Shown here one piece after another: positions 54,565-63,710 of a stretch of 64,000 nt of DNA (positions within the stretch are counted from its first letter, which is position 1; every line of letters begins with the position of its first letter). The position numbers and the translations under genes are program-made. Location: contig NZ_JHVC01000002.1 in the NCBI RefSeq assembly GCF_000619945.1, positions 186,001 to 250,000 on the forward strand, in the 5' to 3' direction. Under the pieces are notes generated by a model that saw nothing but the letters and a program-made list of their open reading frames with translations, was not told where the DNA came from and searched no databases. Source of the stretch: Clostridium lundense DSM 17049 (GTDB lineage Bacteria > Bacillota > Clostridia > Clostridiales > Clostridiaceae).

Positions 54565-54578
54565 TCACATTCCTGTAA
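54565..54578 (+). promoter_or_regulatory. BceR-type operator before the module 2 exporter
   Basis: TCACA-TTCC-TGTAA, an exact TnACA-N4-TGTAA match about 150 bases before the ATPase start. It is also enclosed by CTTACA / TGTAAG. It is the expected site for induction of the exporter by its own regulator. Confidence 0.65.
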
Positions 54579-54725
54579 GCTTTGCAGATAGCATGTTAAA
54601 CATTATTATTATAAACTATACACATTAAAAGTTAGTTTTTTAAGGAATGATAAGGGCAGGTGCTTTTCTTGGAGTACTAGTATTAACTAAGGTTATTACA
54701 TTAACAGCATAAAGGAGAGAGAAAA

Positions 54726-55472
54726 ATGAAAATTTTACAGGTTATAAACTTAAGTAAGATATATGGTAAGAAAATAATGTTTAGTGCATTAGATAATATA
54801 AGTTTTACTATAGAAGAGGGAGAATTTGTTGGAATAATGGGGCCATCTGGAAGTGGTAAAACAACCTTGCTAAACATGATTTCAACAGTAGATAAGCCAA
54901 CATCAGGAGAAATAAAAATAAAAGATAAAAATCCTTTGAGTCTTCGAGGAGATGATTTGGCTTTATTTAGGAGAAGGGAATTGGGATTTGTATTTCAGGA
55001 TTTTAACTTATTGGATACTTTAACAGTTGGTGAAAATATAGTACTTCCACTTACACTAGATGGGGTATCAGTAAAGCATCAAGATAATGAGCTTAGTAGA
55101 ATATCAAAGATACTTGGAATAGAGAAAATAATTAACAAAAGAACCTTTGAAATATCAGGAGGACAATGTCAAAGAGTAGCTATTGCAAGGGCATTAATAC
55201 ATAATCCTACTTTATTATTGGCTGATGAGCCTACAGGTAACCTAGATTCAAAATCGGCTAAAACCGTAATGGAATTGTTTGAAAAAATAAACAAAGAAGA
55301 AAAAGTAACTACAATGATGGTAACTCATGATCCATTATCAGCAAGCTATTGTAATAGGATTCTATTTATAAAGGATGGAAGTATATATAATGAAATTTAC
55401 AAGGGGGATAGCAGGCAGCAGTTCTATCAGGAAATTATTGATGTGCTTGCACTACTGGGAGGAGGAAACTAA
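54726..55472 (+). CDS. BceA-like ABC transporter ATPase (module 2)
   Basis: A 248-residue ATPase, a close paralog of the module 1 one. Walker A is GPSGSGKTT, the Q-loop is FVFQDFNLLD, the signature is ISGGQCQRVA, Walker B is LLADEPTGNLDS and the H-loop is VTHDP. AAAGGAGAG lies upstream. Its stop overlaps the permease start (TAATG). Confidence 0.95.
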   Translation: MKILQVINLSKIYGKKIMFSALDNISFTIEEGEFVGIMGPSGSGKTTLLNMISTVDKPTSGEIKIKDKNPLSLRGDDLALFRRRELGFVFQDFNLLDTLTVGENIVLPLTLDGVSVKHQDNELSRISKILGIEKIINKRTFEISGGQCQRVAIARALIHNPTLLLADEPTGNLDSKSAKTVMELFEKINKEEKVTTMMVTHDPLSASYCNRILFIKDGSIYNEIYKGDSRQQFYQEIIDVLALLGGGN

Positions 55473-57337
55473 TGAATTTTAAAGAATTTGCCATTAAAAA
55501 TGTGCATAGAAATATGAGAGCATATTTTGCTTATTTTTTAAGTAGCAGCATATCAGCAGCATTATTATTTTCTTTTACTATGATTATATTTCATCCCAAT
55601 TTTATCACAGTAAACTTGCCTCAGTATTTAACAAAAGCACTTAATATAACAACAGTAATTGCATATTTATTTTTATTTTTCTTTGTGTTCTATTCAGTAA
55701 GTGTATTTTTAAAAAGTAGATATAAGGAATTTGGAATACTTTATATTATAGGTTCATCAAAAAGACAGATACAAAGAATGATAAGCATTGAAAACATAAT
55801 AATTAGCTCGTTATCTGCAGTGATAGGGATAATACTAGGAATAGTTTTTTCAAAAATACTTTTAGCTGCTAGCGGAAAGTTATTAGGACTTAATGCACTA
55901 GGATTTTATATTCCAGTTAAAGCTATGATTATTACATTTAATGCATTTTTAATACTAGGAATAGTAAATTCAATATTTTGTTCATTTATTATAAAAGAAG
56001 ATATGGTTTTAAGATTACTTAAAGGAACCAAAAAACCTAAAACTGAACCTAAAGCATCTACTATTCTTGCTATAACATGTATAGTATTGTTGACAATAGG
56101 ATATTATCTATCAATTACATCAAGTATAAAAACAATAGCCTACAGAATAATACCTGTAACTATAATGGTAATTATAGCAACGTATTTATTATTTTCACAA
56201 TTAAGTGTATTTGTAATTAAGTTACTTAAAAAAAACAGAAATTTATATATGAAAAAAACCTCAGTATTATGGATATCAAACTTACTATATAGAATAAAAG
56301 ATAATACAAGAATGTTTTTTTTAATTACTATAACCTCAACGGTAGCTCTTTCAGCAATAGGATCAGTATACGCCTATTGGAGAGATAAGGAAGATCAGAT
56401 AAATAGAAATTTTCCTCAGGCATTTTTCTTTTCAGATATGTATGATAATAAAAGCAAGGTTAGCTTTAAGGCTGATTTTATAGAAAAATTATTAAAGAAT
56501 GAAGAAATAAAGTATTCTAAGGCCAATAACGAAATGAAATTTGTTATTCCTAATGGTGAAAAGGATAAAGTAGTTATAATTGGAGAAATCACTTATAAAA
56601 AATTAGCATTAATGTTATCTTTAGACATAAGCTCTTTTAATGAAAATGAGACCATAATAACCTCATCTTTAATTCAACATGAAAGAAAAAGTATTGTTTT
56701 AGATAATATGAAATTAAAGGTTGTTAGAAAGATTGATAAGGGGGCACTCCCAACATTTTATGAAGAAGTATATGTAGTCAAAGAAGATGTATATGAAAGA
56801 ATAAGGGGTATTAGATGTTACTTTGCAACATTTAATGTAAAGAATTATAAAGACACACTAAGTATATGTAATAATTATTACAATATATTTCAAGATAATA
56901 AAGAAGATGGTTATAGCAATAATTTTTTAAAAGCTAATATATTAGAATCTACAAAAATAGCCTATGGCGTAATTTTATTTAGTGCCATATTTATAGGACT
57001 TATTTTCTTTGTAACAACGGGAAGTTTTTTATATAATAAGTGTTATATGGATGTTATAGAGGATAAAAAGAAATATAAGCAGTTAAATAAAATAGGATTA
57101 ACCTATAAGGAAATAAAGAAGATATTAAATCTTGAAATAGGAGTATTATTTTTATTTCCTTATATAATCGCTGTAATACACTTTGCCTTTGCCATTAGTG
57201 CATTAAAATATGCCTTTGGTCTTGAAATAACTGTGCCAGCATTTCAAGTCATAGGAAGTATGTTGATTGTTCAAGTTATATATTTTCTTATTATAAGAAA
57301 AAACTATTTAATGGAAGTTAAAAAGGGTTTATTGTAA
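55472..57337 (+). CDS. BceB-like FtsX-family permease (module 2)
   Basis: A 621-residue permease with the ten-helix BceB layout: a first helix pair, a FtsX block (about 55-180), helices near 195-245 and 280-300, an extracellular domain of about 190 residues (about 305-490) and three last helices. The outer domain is somewhat smaller than in module 1 and differs in sequence, so the peptides recognised may differ. Translation is coupled to the ATPase gene. Confidence 0.94.
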   Translation: MNFKEFAIKNVHRNMRAYFAYFLSSSISAALLFSFTMIIFHPNFITVNLPQYLTKALNITTVIAYLFLFFFVFYSVSVFLKSRYKEFGILYIIGSSKRQIQRMISIENIIISSLSAVIGIILGIVFSKILLAASGKLLGLNALGFYIPVKAMIITFNAFLILGIVNSIFCSFIIKEDMVLRLLKGTKKPKTEPKASTILAITCIVLLTIGYYLSITSSIKTIAYRIIPVTIMVIIATYLLFSQLSVFVIKLLKKNRNLYMKKTSVLWISNLLYRIKDNTRMFFLITITSTVALSAIGSVYAYWRDKEDQINRNFPQAFFFSDMYDNKSKVSFKADFIEKLLKNEEIKYSKANNEMKFVIPNGEKDKVVIIGEITYKKLALMLSLDISSFNENETIITSSLIQHERKSIVLDNMKLKVVRKIDKGALPTFYEEVYVVKEDVYERIRGIRCYFATFNVKNYKDTLSICNNYYNIFQDNKEDGYSNNFLKANILESTKIAYGVILFSAIFIGLIFFVTTGSFLYNKCYMDVIEDKKKYKQLNKIGLTYKEIKKILNLEIGVLFLFPYIIAVIHFAFAISALKYAFGLEITVPAFQVIGSMLIVQVIYFLIIRKNYLMEVKKGLL

Positions 57338-57349
57338 ATTATTTACAAT
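57331..57349. terminator. Hairpin between convergent genes
   Basis: ATTGTAAA-TTA-TTTACAAT overlaps the permease stop codon, with only 16 bases to the end of the leftward kinase gene. It is weak and AT-only. Confidence 0.4.
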
Positions 57350-57353
57350 AATT

Positions 57354-58640
57354 TTATGGGGCTTTAGGTGGGGATGGATTTTTAATAATAATTATTATTG
57401 AAAATTTATTCTCGTTATATTGAATATCAATGTTACCATTATACTTATTTACTATACTTTTAATTATGTTTATTCCATAACCATGCATAAATAAGTTCTT
57501 TTTATCAGTTAAAAAATTATCATTGTTTACTGTTAATTGGTTTACTTTGGAGTTCTCAATAGTATATACAAAGTAGCCTTTATCTACTGTTGACTTAATA
57601 TTTATATATCGATGATTGTTATCTTGTATTTTCTTACATGCTTCTATTGCATTGTCAATTGTGTTAGAAAATATGCTACATAGATCTGTTTCAGATATAC
57701 TTGTATAATTAGGAAGACAAATATTTATAGTAGCTTTTATATTTAAATTTGTAAAGCATTTATATTTATTATTTAAAATAGAGTTCACTATTTTATTTTG
57801 GCAAAATGTTTTAAGTTTTATGGATTCTATGGTTTCTGATACATTGTTCAAGTATGATTGTGCACCAATTATATCTTTATCATACAAAAATGAACTTATA
57901 ACTCCTAAATGGTTTTTCATATCATGTAATACTTTTCTAGTCATATTCTGATTTTCTTCCATATCATTATAATGTTGCATTTCCATTAAGAGTTGGGTAT
58001 TTAGAAATTGTGATCTTTCCCCTTGAGCAATTTCTTTAATTACATAAAATGTAGCAATAGTACCTAGTATATATAATGTCATTATTATTATAATTATAAT
58101 GTTATAATGTGTTTCTGTTTTAAAAATAAAAGGAACAATACTTATAACAATGGCAGTAAATGTAGATAAAGACATGATGGATATAAACATCCATATCTTA
58201 TTGGATAAAATTTCCTTAGACCATATAGCAACTTTATTAAGTACTAAATATACCAATAGTATAATAAGACTTCTTATTAGCGCTTGACTAATAAATTGAA
58301 AATCAAAATTCTTTATTAAAAGAAGATAGCATATTCTAGCAGATAACATTTTTGTACTTACTAAAATTGTACATAGCATAAATACCGCACAAATTCTTTT
58401 TATCATCATATCTTTAAAAAATGTAACACCAACAATTAAGCAAATAACAAAAGAATAAATAATATTATCTATATCACCTGATAGAATTGGCAGCATACAT
58501 GCAGAAAATAAAGCAATGAAGCTAAGTATGGAAAATGGTTTTGTTTTTTTTATAGTCAAAAATGCATTGAATAGCCTATACATTATTGCTGTTTCTATAA
58601 TGGTAATAATAGTGGTAATAATAATCCCAAATACATTCAT
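57354..58640 (-). CDS. Agr-type sensor kinase (GHKL family, system 2)
   Basis: A 428-residue kinase with about six to seven membrane helices at 4-203, His239 in KVLHDMKNHLGVIS and the GHKL motif FSNTIDNAIEACKK, ending with GYGINIIKSIV. It is of the same type as system 1 but strongly diverged. AGGTGAT lies before the ATG at 58640. It is cotranscribed with, and downstream of, the LytTR gene. No agrB or agrD is nearby. Confidence 0.9.
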   Translation of the reverse strand: MNVFGIIITTIITIIETAIMYRLFNAFLTIKKTKPFSILSFIALFSACMLPILSGDIDNIIYSFVICLIVGVTFFKDMMIKRICAVFMLCTILVSTKMLSARICYLLLIKNFDFQFISQALIRSLIILLVYLVLNKVAIWSKEILSNKIWMFISIMSLSTFTAIVISIVPFIFKTETHYNIIIIIIMTLYILGTIATFYVIKEIAQGERSQFLNTQLLMEMQHYNDMEENQNMTRKVLHDMKNHLGVISSFLYDKDIIGAQSYLNNVSETIESIKLKTFCQNKIVNSILNNKYKCFTNLNIKATINICLPNYTSISETDLCSIFSNTIDNAIEACKKIQDNNHRYINIKSTVDKGYFVYTIENSKVNQLTVNNDNFLTDKKNLFMHGYGINIIKSIVNKYNGNIDIQYNENKFSIIIIIKNPSPPKAP

Positions 58641-58648
58641 AAAATCAC

Positions 58649-59362
58649 CTATTTTAGTATTTGTTTAGCAAAAGCTAGTAGAGTTTCCTTATATCTATTT
58701 CTGCTTATTGGTAACTTATCCCCTAATGTAGTAATTGCGTAACCTTGCTCAATACTTTTTATATTGGATAAATTAATTAAGTAACTTTGATGACACCTTA
58801 CAAAGCCCTTATCACAAAGTTCCTTTTCTACATCATTTAATTTAGCATAAAATTCATGTTCGGCTTTCTTACCTACCAATTTTACAATTCTTCTATTACT
58901 AACAAAATATATTACATCGTCAAAATTAATTTTGTGAGTTTCATTTTTATAATTTAATATATAAACTTGATTTTTTAACATGTCTAAACTATCTAAAGCT
59001 TCTCTAAATACCTTGATTATTTTATCTTTTTTTAGAGGCTTTAATATATAATTAAATGCTCTTACATTATATCCTTCAAAAACATAGTCCATAAATCCTG
59101 TAACAAAAATGATTATGGTACTTTTATTGTTTTCTCTAATTTTTTTAGCAGCATCTATTCCAGATATCTTATTCATTTGAATATCTAAAAAAATTATATC
59201 AAATTTAAGAGCATCATCTTTTAAGCTATTTAAGAGTTTTTCTCCGTTTTCAAATTCATTTATTTTAGAATCTATGCCTATGGATTTTATTTCATTTGCT
59301 AAAATAATTTTTAGCATATTTCTTTGTTTAAATTCATCTTCGCATATAGCAATTCTAATCAA
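58649..59362 (-). CDS. LytTR-family response regulator (AgrA-like, system 2)
   Basis: A 237-residue regulator. The receiver has CEDE at 7-10, Asp60 in IIFLDIQMN and Lys in YILKPLK; the LytTR domain starts near 135 (YFVSNRRIVKLVG, FVRCHQSYLINLSNI). The start is a TTG at 59362, 9 bases after GGGGAG; an upstream TTG abuts that site. It is divergent from the third ABC exporter, and the shared spacer carries a 21-bp-period direct repeat. Confidence 0.92.
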   Translation of the reverse strand: MIRIAICEDEFKQRNMLKIILANEIKSIGIDSKINEFENGEKLLNSLKDDALKFDIIFLDIQMNKISGIDAAKKIRENNKSTIIIFVTGFMDYVFEGYNVRAFNYILKPLKKDKIIKVFREALDSLDMLKNQVYILNYKNETHKINFDDVIYFVSNRRIVKLVGKKAEHEFYAKLNDVEKELCDKGFVRCHQSYLINLSNIKSIEQGYAITTLGDKLPISRNRYKETLLAFAKQILK

Positions 59363-59425
59363 ATAAACCAACTCCCCGCTTAAACAGTATTATAGCATAA
59401 GTTTAAGGTGATTTAAGTAATTATT

Positions 59426-59446
59426 TATTGTGCAACATGCACAATA
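59426..59446. promoter_or_regulatory. 21-bp palindrome in the divergent spacer
   Basis: TATTGTGCA-ACA-TGCACAATA, a perfect inverted repeat just upstream of the LytTR repeats. It could be a second operator for the divergent genes. Confidence 0.5.
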
Positions 59447-59450
59447 TAAA

Positions 59451-59483
59451 CCAAGAATTACAATATATCAGCCAAGAATTACA
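59451..59483 (+). promoter_or_regulatory. Candidate LytTR binding site (perfect 12-base direct repeat, 21-bp period)
   Basis: CCAAGAATTACA at 59451-59462 and again at 59472-59483. The exact 21-bp period fits two LytTR domains. A promoter-like TTGAGT-N17-TAGTAT follows at 59502-59530, ahead of the third exporter. Confidence 0.7.
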
Positions 59484-59563
59484 TACCCTTATTTTATTAG
59501 ATTGAGTGACTTATATTGGCATGTTAGTATGTACTCGTAATAACAAATTAGGGGAGGATAATA

Positions 59564-60316
59564 ATGTTAGAGATAAAGGAATTAAAGAAAACTTATGTAT
59601 CAAAACAGAATAAATATATTGCACTTCAAGATTTAAATTTAAATGTGAGTAAGGGGGAATTCGTATCTGTAATGGGGCCTTCTGGTAGTGGGAAAACCAC
59701 ACTATTAAATTGCATATCTGGATTTATAGCAGCGGATTCTGGAAAGATCCTTTTAGATGGAGAAAATATTTTAAATATTGATGAAGATAAGTTAGCAGAG
59801 GTGAGGCAAAATAAGATAGGATTTGTATTTCAGGACTTTATATTGATTAATGGATTAACTGTATTAGAAAATATTTTTTTACCTCAAATTATTGCTAATA
59901 AGAATATGAAAGAGATAAAGAAGAGAACAAAAGCATTATTAGATGCTTTTGCAATAGAAATGATAAAAGATAAATACCCTAATGAGATATCTGGTGGACA
60001 GAAACAAAGAGTAGCAATAGCGAGGGCACTTTCAAATAATCCATCCATTATTTTAGCAGATGAGCCAACGGGAAATTTGGATTCTAAGTCAAGTTCAACA
60101 GTAATACAAGCATTTACAGATGCAAATAAAAATTTAGGGGCTACAATATTTATGGTTACTCATGATGCTTTTGCAGCATCTCATTCAGATAGGGTGGTAG
60201 CGTTAAAAGATGGGCATATTATTAAAGAACTTGTAAGAAATGCGTCTCCTAGAGAATTTTTAAATGATATTTTAAACTTTATGAAGGGAATAAATGGTGA
60301 TATTTATGACGATTAA
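59564..60316 (+). CDS. ABC transporter ATPase (third exporter)
   Basis: A 250-residue ATPase. Walker A is GPSGSGKTT, the Q-loop is FVFQDFILIN, the signature is ISGGQKQRVA, Walker B is ILADEPTGNLDS and the H-loop is VTHDA. It belongs to the same peptide-exporter group as the two Bce ATPases. AGGGGAGG precedes the ATG. It has no BceRS partners; the neighbouring regulator pair is of the LytTR/Agr type. It overlaps the permease start by 11 bases. Confidence 0.94.
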   Translation: MLEIKELKKTYVSKQNKYIALQDLNLNVSKGEFVSVMGPSGSGKTTLLNCISGFIAADSGKILLDGENILNIDEDKLAEVRQNKIGFVFQDFILINGLTVLENIFLPQIIANKNMKEIKKRTKALLDAFAIEMIKDKYPNEISGGQKQRVAIARALSNNPSIILADEPTGNLDSKSSSTVIQAFTDANKNLGATIFMVTHDAFAASHSDRVVALKDGHIIKELVRNASPREFLNDILNFMKGINGDIYDD

Positions 60317-62354
60317 TACTATTGTTAAAAAGTTATTTAAAAATAACATAAAGCGATATGCTTTATTTATTTTATCAACTATATTTGCCATTACAATGAT
60401 TGGAGGATATGGTATTCTTCAATTTAGTCCAACAGTTACCAGTGTTCTTATGGATGGTGGTGCAACACAAAAGATTACACTAGGTATGTTTAGCTTTACG
60501 CTAATAGGAACTTTTGCATTTGTAATATACGCTTATTCGTTATTTTTGAAATACAAATCAAAAGAAATAGGTATATTTATCTCACTTGGAATTAAGCGTG
60601 AAAATGTAAGAAGAATTATCATAAAAGAATTGGATATAATTTTTTTCATATCTACAGTGTTAGGACTAGTTTTCTCAATATTTGTTGCATGGATAAGTTG
60701 GAGTGTTTTAACTATTTTTATAAAAACGCAGGAAACATTTTTCTCTATTGGATGGATAGGACTTATTATTGCACTTTTATTTTCAATTTTGTGCATGATT
60801 ATTACTAGAGTATTAACCTCAAGATATATTAGAAAAGTAGATATAATAAAGATAATTAAAACTGAAGAAGAGGTTGAGAATGTTAAAGGCGATTCTTTTG
60901 TTCTGGGCTTGATTGGTACATTAATGATTCCAGGTGGAATTATAGTATATACTTCATTGGATATGCCGTATTTTTTAGTAGTATCTTTAGTGGGACTATA
61001 TTTATTAATAGTACAGATTACGTCTATAGGTACATTGGTTAAGAAGATCAATCCTAGGAAGTACTACGAAAATATTGTGTTTTTCAATTTGATGAAATTA
61101 AAGGGAAAACAATATACTTTATCACTATTTGTTTCAACTATTTTAATTGGAGTTGCTATTTTTGGAATTGCTTTTAATGCTGCTCCAATGATGTCTGGTA
61201 TGTTATCTACAATTTATGATGATCCATATGATTATATGGTTAAAGTAGGGTTCCAACAAGGAAATTTTAATGAAAGTGATATAAGAAAGTTAGCAGAAGA
61301 TAATAACATCAAGCTTATGGATTTTAAGGAGTTTGATACAATTCTTTTGGCTCAGTTATCAAAAAAATATAATGATTGGGCACCTATGAATGTTGTAAGT
61401 GAGGAAACAGTTTACAAGCTTACTGGCAAAGTTTTAGATATTGAACCGGATTGTTTTATTCATGTTATATCTGCTAATGAAAATAGTGATCCAAGTAAAT
61501 ATATATCACAACCCAAAGGAGATATAACATTATTAAATCCTACTACAAAACAAGAATTTACACTTAATTATAAAGGTATAAGATTTATTAAGAATATTAT
61601 GAATGGTGATACACAATTTGAACAAAAGGATTTTTTTGTTATAGATAAGGAATTGTTTAATAAGTTGCATAATGAGCTGCGAAAACAATATGTTTTTACA
61701 ACTTATGTATTTAATACACCCAATTGGCGAGAAACAGGTGACTTTAGTAATGCACTGTTTAATTCAATAGCAAAAGCAAGTAAAGAGAAATGGTGTCCAA
61801 ATTATAACATAGGTGTTATATTTGATAGAGTAAGGGATCAAAGCTCAGGTGCACCAGTAAACTATGTATATAAAGATTTAGAGGACAGTAGTTTCGAAGC
61901 AAATAGATGGTGGGGATTTGCTCCTTATTCAAGATACCACAAGGTTAATAACAGCACCTCTGATTTTGCTATTTATATGTTGCTTATGCTATATATTTCT
62001 GTGATTGCTATTGTTTCAGCAGTTATGACAATTGGTATTAAAATATTGAGTACAATGTGGCAGGATAAGGTGGTATACAAAAACATTACATTTTTAGGGG
62101 TGAAAAAAAAGGAGATAAGGTCAAGTATATCAAAGCAAGTTGCCCTAATATACTTTGTCCCAGTGGTACTTGGAACTATTATTACTTTATTTTTATTTAA
62201 ATCAATGATGGATATTACTGTGTGGGAGTATCCAAATGTATCATTTTTATTTACTTGTGGATTATCCTTACTTGTAGTTTTAATTCAAGTAGCATTATTT
62301 TTTGTGATTAGAAAGCAAGCTACTAAAGAATGTATGAACTTTATAGATGTATAA
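60306..62354 (+). CDS. FtsX-family permease of the third exporter
   Basis: A 682-residue permease with an FtsX block after the first helix (about 50-175), helices near 200-245 and 275-300, a large extracellular domain of about 250 residues (about 310-565) rich in aromatic residues, and three C-terminal helices. The outer domain is unlike those of modules 1 and 2. The start is taken as the ATG at 60306 (GGTGAT upstream), inside the end of the ATPase gene. It is the likely output of LytTR system 2. Confidence 0.92.
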   Translation: MTINTIVKKLFKNNIKRYALFILSTIFAITMIGGYGILQFSPTVTSVLMDGGATQKITLGMFSFTLIGTFAFVIYAYSLFLKYKSKEIGIFISLGIKRENVRRIIIKELDIIFFISTVLGLVFSIFVAWISWSVLTIFIKTQETFFSIGWIGLIIALLFSILCMIITRVLTSRYIRKVDIIKIIKTEEEVENVKGDSFVLGLIGTLMIPGGIIVYTSLDMPYFLVVSLVGLYLLIVQITSIGTLVKKINPRKYYENIVFFNLMKLKGKQYTLSLFVSTILIGVAIFGIAFNAAPMMSGMLSTIYDDPYDYMVKVGFQQGNFNESDIRKLAEDNNIKLMDFKEFDTILLAQLSKKYNDWAPMNVVSEETVYKLTGKVLDIEPDCFIHVISANENSDPSKYISQPKGDITLLNPTTKQEFTLNYKGIRFIKNIMNGDTQFEQKDFFVIDKELFNKLHNELRKQYVFTTYVFNTPNWRETGDFSNALFNSIAKASKEKWCPNYNIGVIFDRVRDQSSGAPVNYVYKDLEDSSFEANRWWGFAPYSRYHKVNNSTSDFAIYMLLMLYISVIAIVSAVMTIGIKILSTMWQDKVVYKNITFLGVKKKEIRSSISKQVALIYFVPVVLGTIITLFLFKSMMDITVWEYPNVSFLFTCGLSLLVVLIQVALFFVIRKQATKECMNFIDV

Positions 62355-62487
62355 ATAAAAAATGTAATAACTATTTTATTATTAGTAGTACATCTTAAAT
62401 ATCATGCTTTGCTTATACCAAATTATCTACGAGCTTTTGTGTAAAACTAGGAGTACTCTAGAGAGGGTTTTAAAGTAAAAGCCATGA

Positions 62488-62514
62488 ACATAATAGAAAA
62501 ATATGCATATAATA
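62488..62514 (+). promoter_or_regulatory. Possible sporulation (SigK/SigE-type) promoter
   Basis: AC (62488), 16 bases, then CATATAATA (62506-62514), close to the mother-cell pattern AC-N17-CATAnnnTA. It lies about 30 bases before the repeat-protein start. This is a tentative reading. Confidence 0.35.
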
Positions 62515-62545
62515 AATCGATGTAATATTTAATGAGAGGATAGTT

Positions 62546-63490
62546 ATGAATAGAAACTATGAAATCACAGATTTTGTACCTTTTCAATATCCTATGATGT
62601 GCCCAATGATGATGTATAGAATGGGCTATATGATGGAGGAACCAGATTGGGCAAGAAAGACGAAACCTCCAGTACAGCCTATGCCACAACCACAGTATGT
62701 ACCACAACCAAAAAAACCACAACCTATGCCACAGCCAAAACCACAGCCAAAGCCACAACCTATACCGCAGCCGAAGCCAATGCCACAGCCCAAGCCACAA
62801 CCCATGCCAATGCCAAAGCCTCAACCACCAATTATACAAGAAGTAAAAGTACAACCACAAGCAGGACCACCAATTATACAAGAAGTAAAAGTACAACCAC
62901 AAGCAGGACCACCAATTATACAAGAAGTAAAAGTACAACCGGAAGTAGGACCACCAATTATACAAGAAGTAAAAATACAACCAAAAATAGAACCACAAAG
63001 TATGGAATTAAATATACAACCTAAAATGGAACCGCAAAATATGAAGTTAAATATACAACCAAAGATGGAATCAAAAAAAATGGAGTTAGACATAGAACCT
63101 AAGATTCAACCAAAGATGGAACCAAGCAATATGGAGCTGAATATACAACCTAAAATGGGAGCAGTGGCAGTTGAACCAATAAAACTGAAATTAATAATAG
63201 AACCCAAAATGCAACCAGCAAAAATGCAATTAAATATACAACCAGTGATGCCGCCGGTACAGCAACCAATAATGATGCAGCAACAGCCAATGATGCAGCA
63301 GCCAATTGTAAGACCTATGATGCCTTGTCCAATGATGATGCCATGCCAAATGATGATGCATCATCCAATGGCTAAAGCTCCATGTCATATGATGATGAAC
63401 CCAATGGAAATGCAGAAGCCATCTATGTATTCAGATAAGTTTTGCCCAATGATGATGGATCCGATGGAAGAAATGTTAGATTGTGATTAA
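62546..63490 (+). CDS. Pro/Gln/Lys/Met-rich repeat protein (possible spore surface protein)
   Basis: A 314-residue low-complexity protein with four zones. Residues 1-35 are Met-rich and aromatic (YPMMCPMMMYRMGYMM). Residues 42-93 consist of PQPKPQP-type units. Residues 94-149 are four 14-residue copies of PPIIQEVKVQPQAG, the fourth diverging at its end (42 bp each in DNA, from about 62825). Residues 150-233 contain six to seven units like MELNIQPKMEP. The end (234-314) holds Gln/Met runs and MMM-Cys clusters (PCPMMMPCQMMM). There is no signal peptide or membrane helix. GAGAGGA precedes the ATG. I do not recognise the family; composition and the possible sporulation promoter suggest a spore coat role, and the Met/Cys clusters could bind metal. 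Confidence 0.8.
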   Translation: MNRNYEITDFVPFQYPMMCPMMMYRMGYMMEEPDWARKTKPPVQPMPQPQYVPQPKKPQPMPQPKPQPKPQPIPQPKPMPQPKPQPMPMPKPQPPIIQEVKVQPQAGPPIIQEVKVQPQAGPPIIQEVKVQPEVGPPIIQEVKIQPKIEPQSMELNIQPKMEPQNMKLNIQPKMESKKMELDIEPKIQPKMEPSNMELNIQPKMGAVAVEPIKLKLIIEPKMQPAKMQLNIQPVMPPVQQPIMMQQQPMMQQPIVRPMMPCPMMMPCQMMMHHPMAKAPCHMMMNPMEMQKPSMYSDKFCPMMMDPMEEMLDCD

Positions 63491-63570
63491 TCTTATTCAA
63501 TAAAAATTTTTACATTTGTAAACATATAAATTATTGTTATTCAATAGAAATATTATAACTGTAATTCTCA

Positions 63571-63609
63571 AAAAAACTCTATGCACCATGGTGTGTATAG
63601 AGTTTTTTT
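63571..63609 (+). terminator. Terminator after the repeat-protein gene
   Basis: AAAAAACTCTAT / ATAGAGTTTTTT with a short inner palindrome (CACC..GGTG). Confidence 0.8.
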
Positions 63610-63710
63610 CTAAGTTTTAAAAGTTTAATAACATTTTTATTTATTATTTTGTATCAAGATAGAATAATAAGATATAATAGTGTTACCAAAAAAACAAAAA
63701 GGGGATTAAT

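Noticed and set aside
43017..62354. Complete agr quorum-sensing locus
   Set aside because: AgrC/AgrA-like genes occur twice, but I found no agrB membrane protease and no agrD-like propeptide in any frame nearby.
62825..62990. Possible CRISPR-like tandem array
   Set aside because: The 42-bp units are contiguous without spacers and keep the reading frame of a protein.
62447..62998. Trp/Leu/Tyr-rich reading frame on the minus strand and a Thr-rich frame on the plus strand over the repeat gene
   Set aside because: Both are shadows of the tandem codon repeats of the plus-strand Pro/Gln/Lys gene. They have no ribosome site, and their composition is explained by the repeat.
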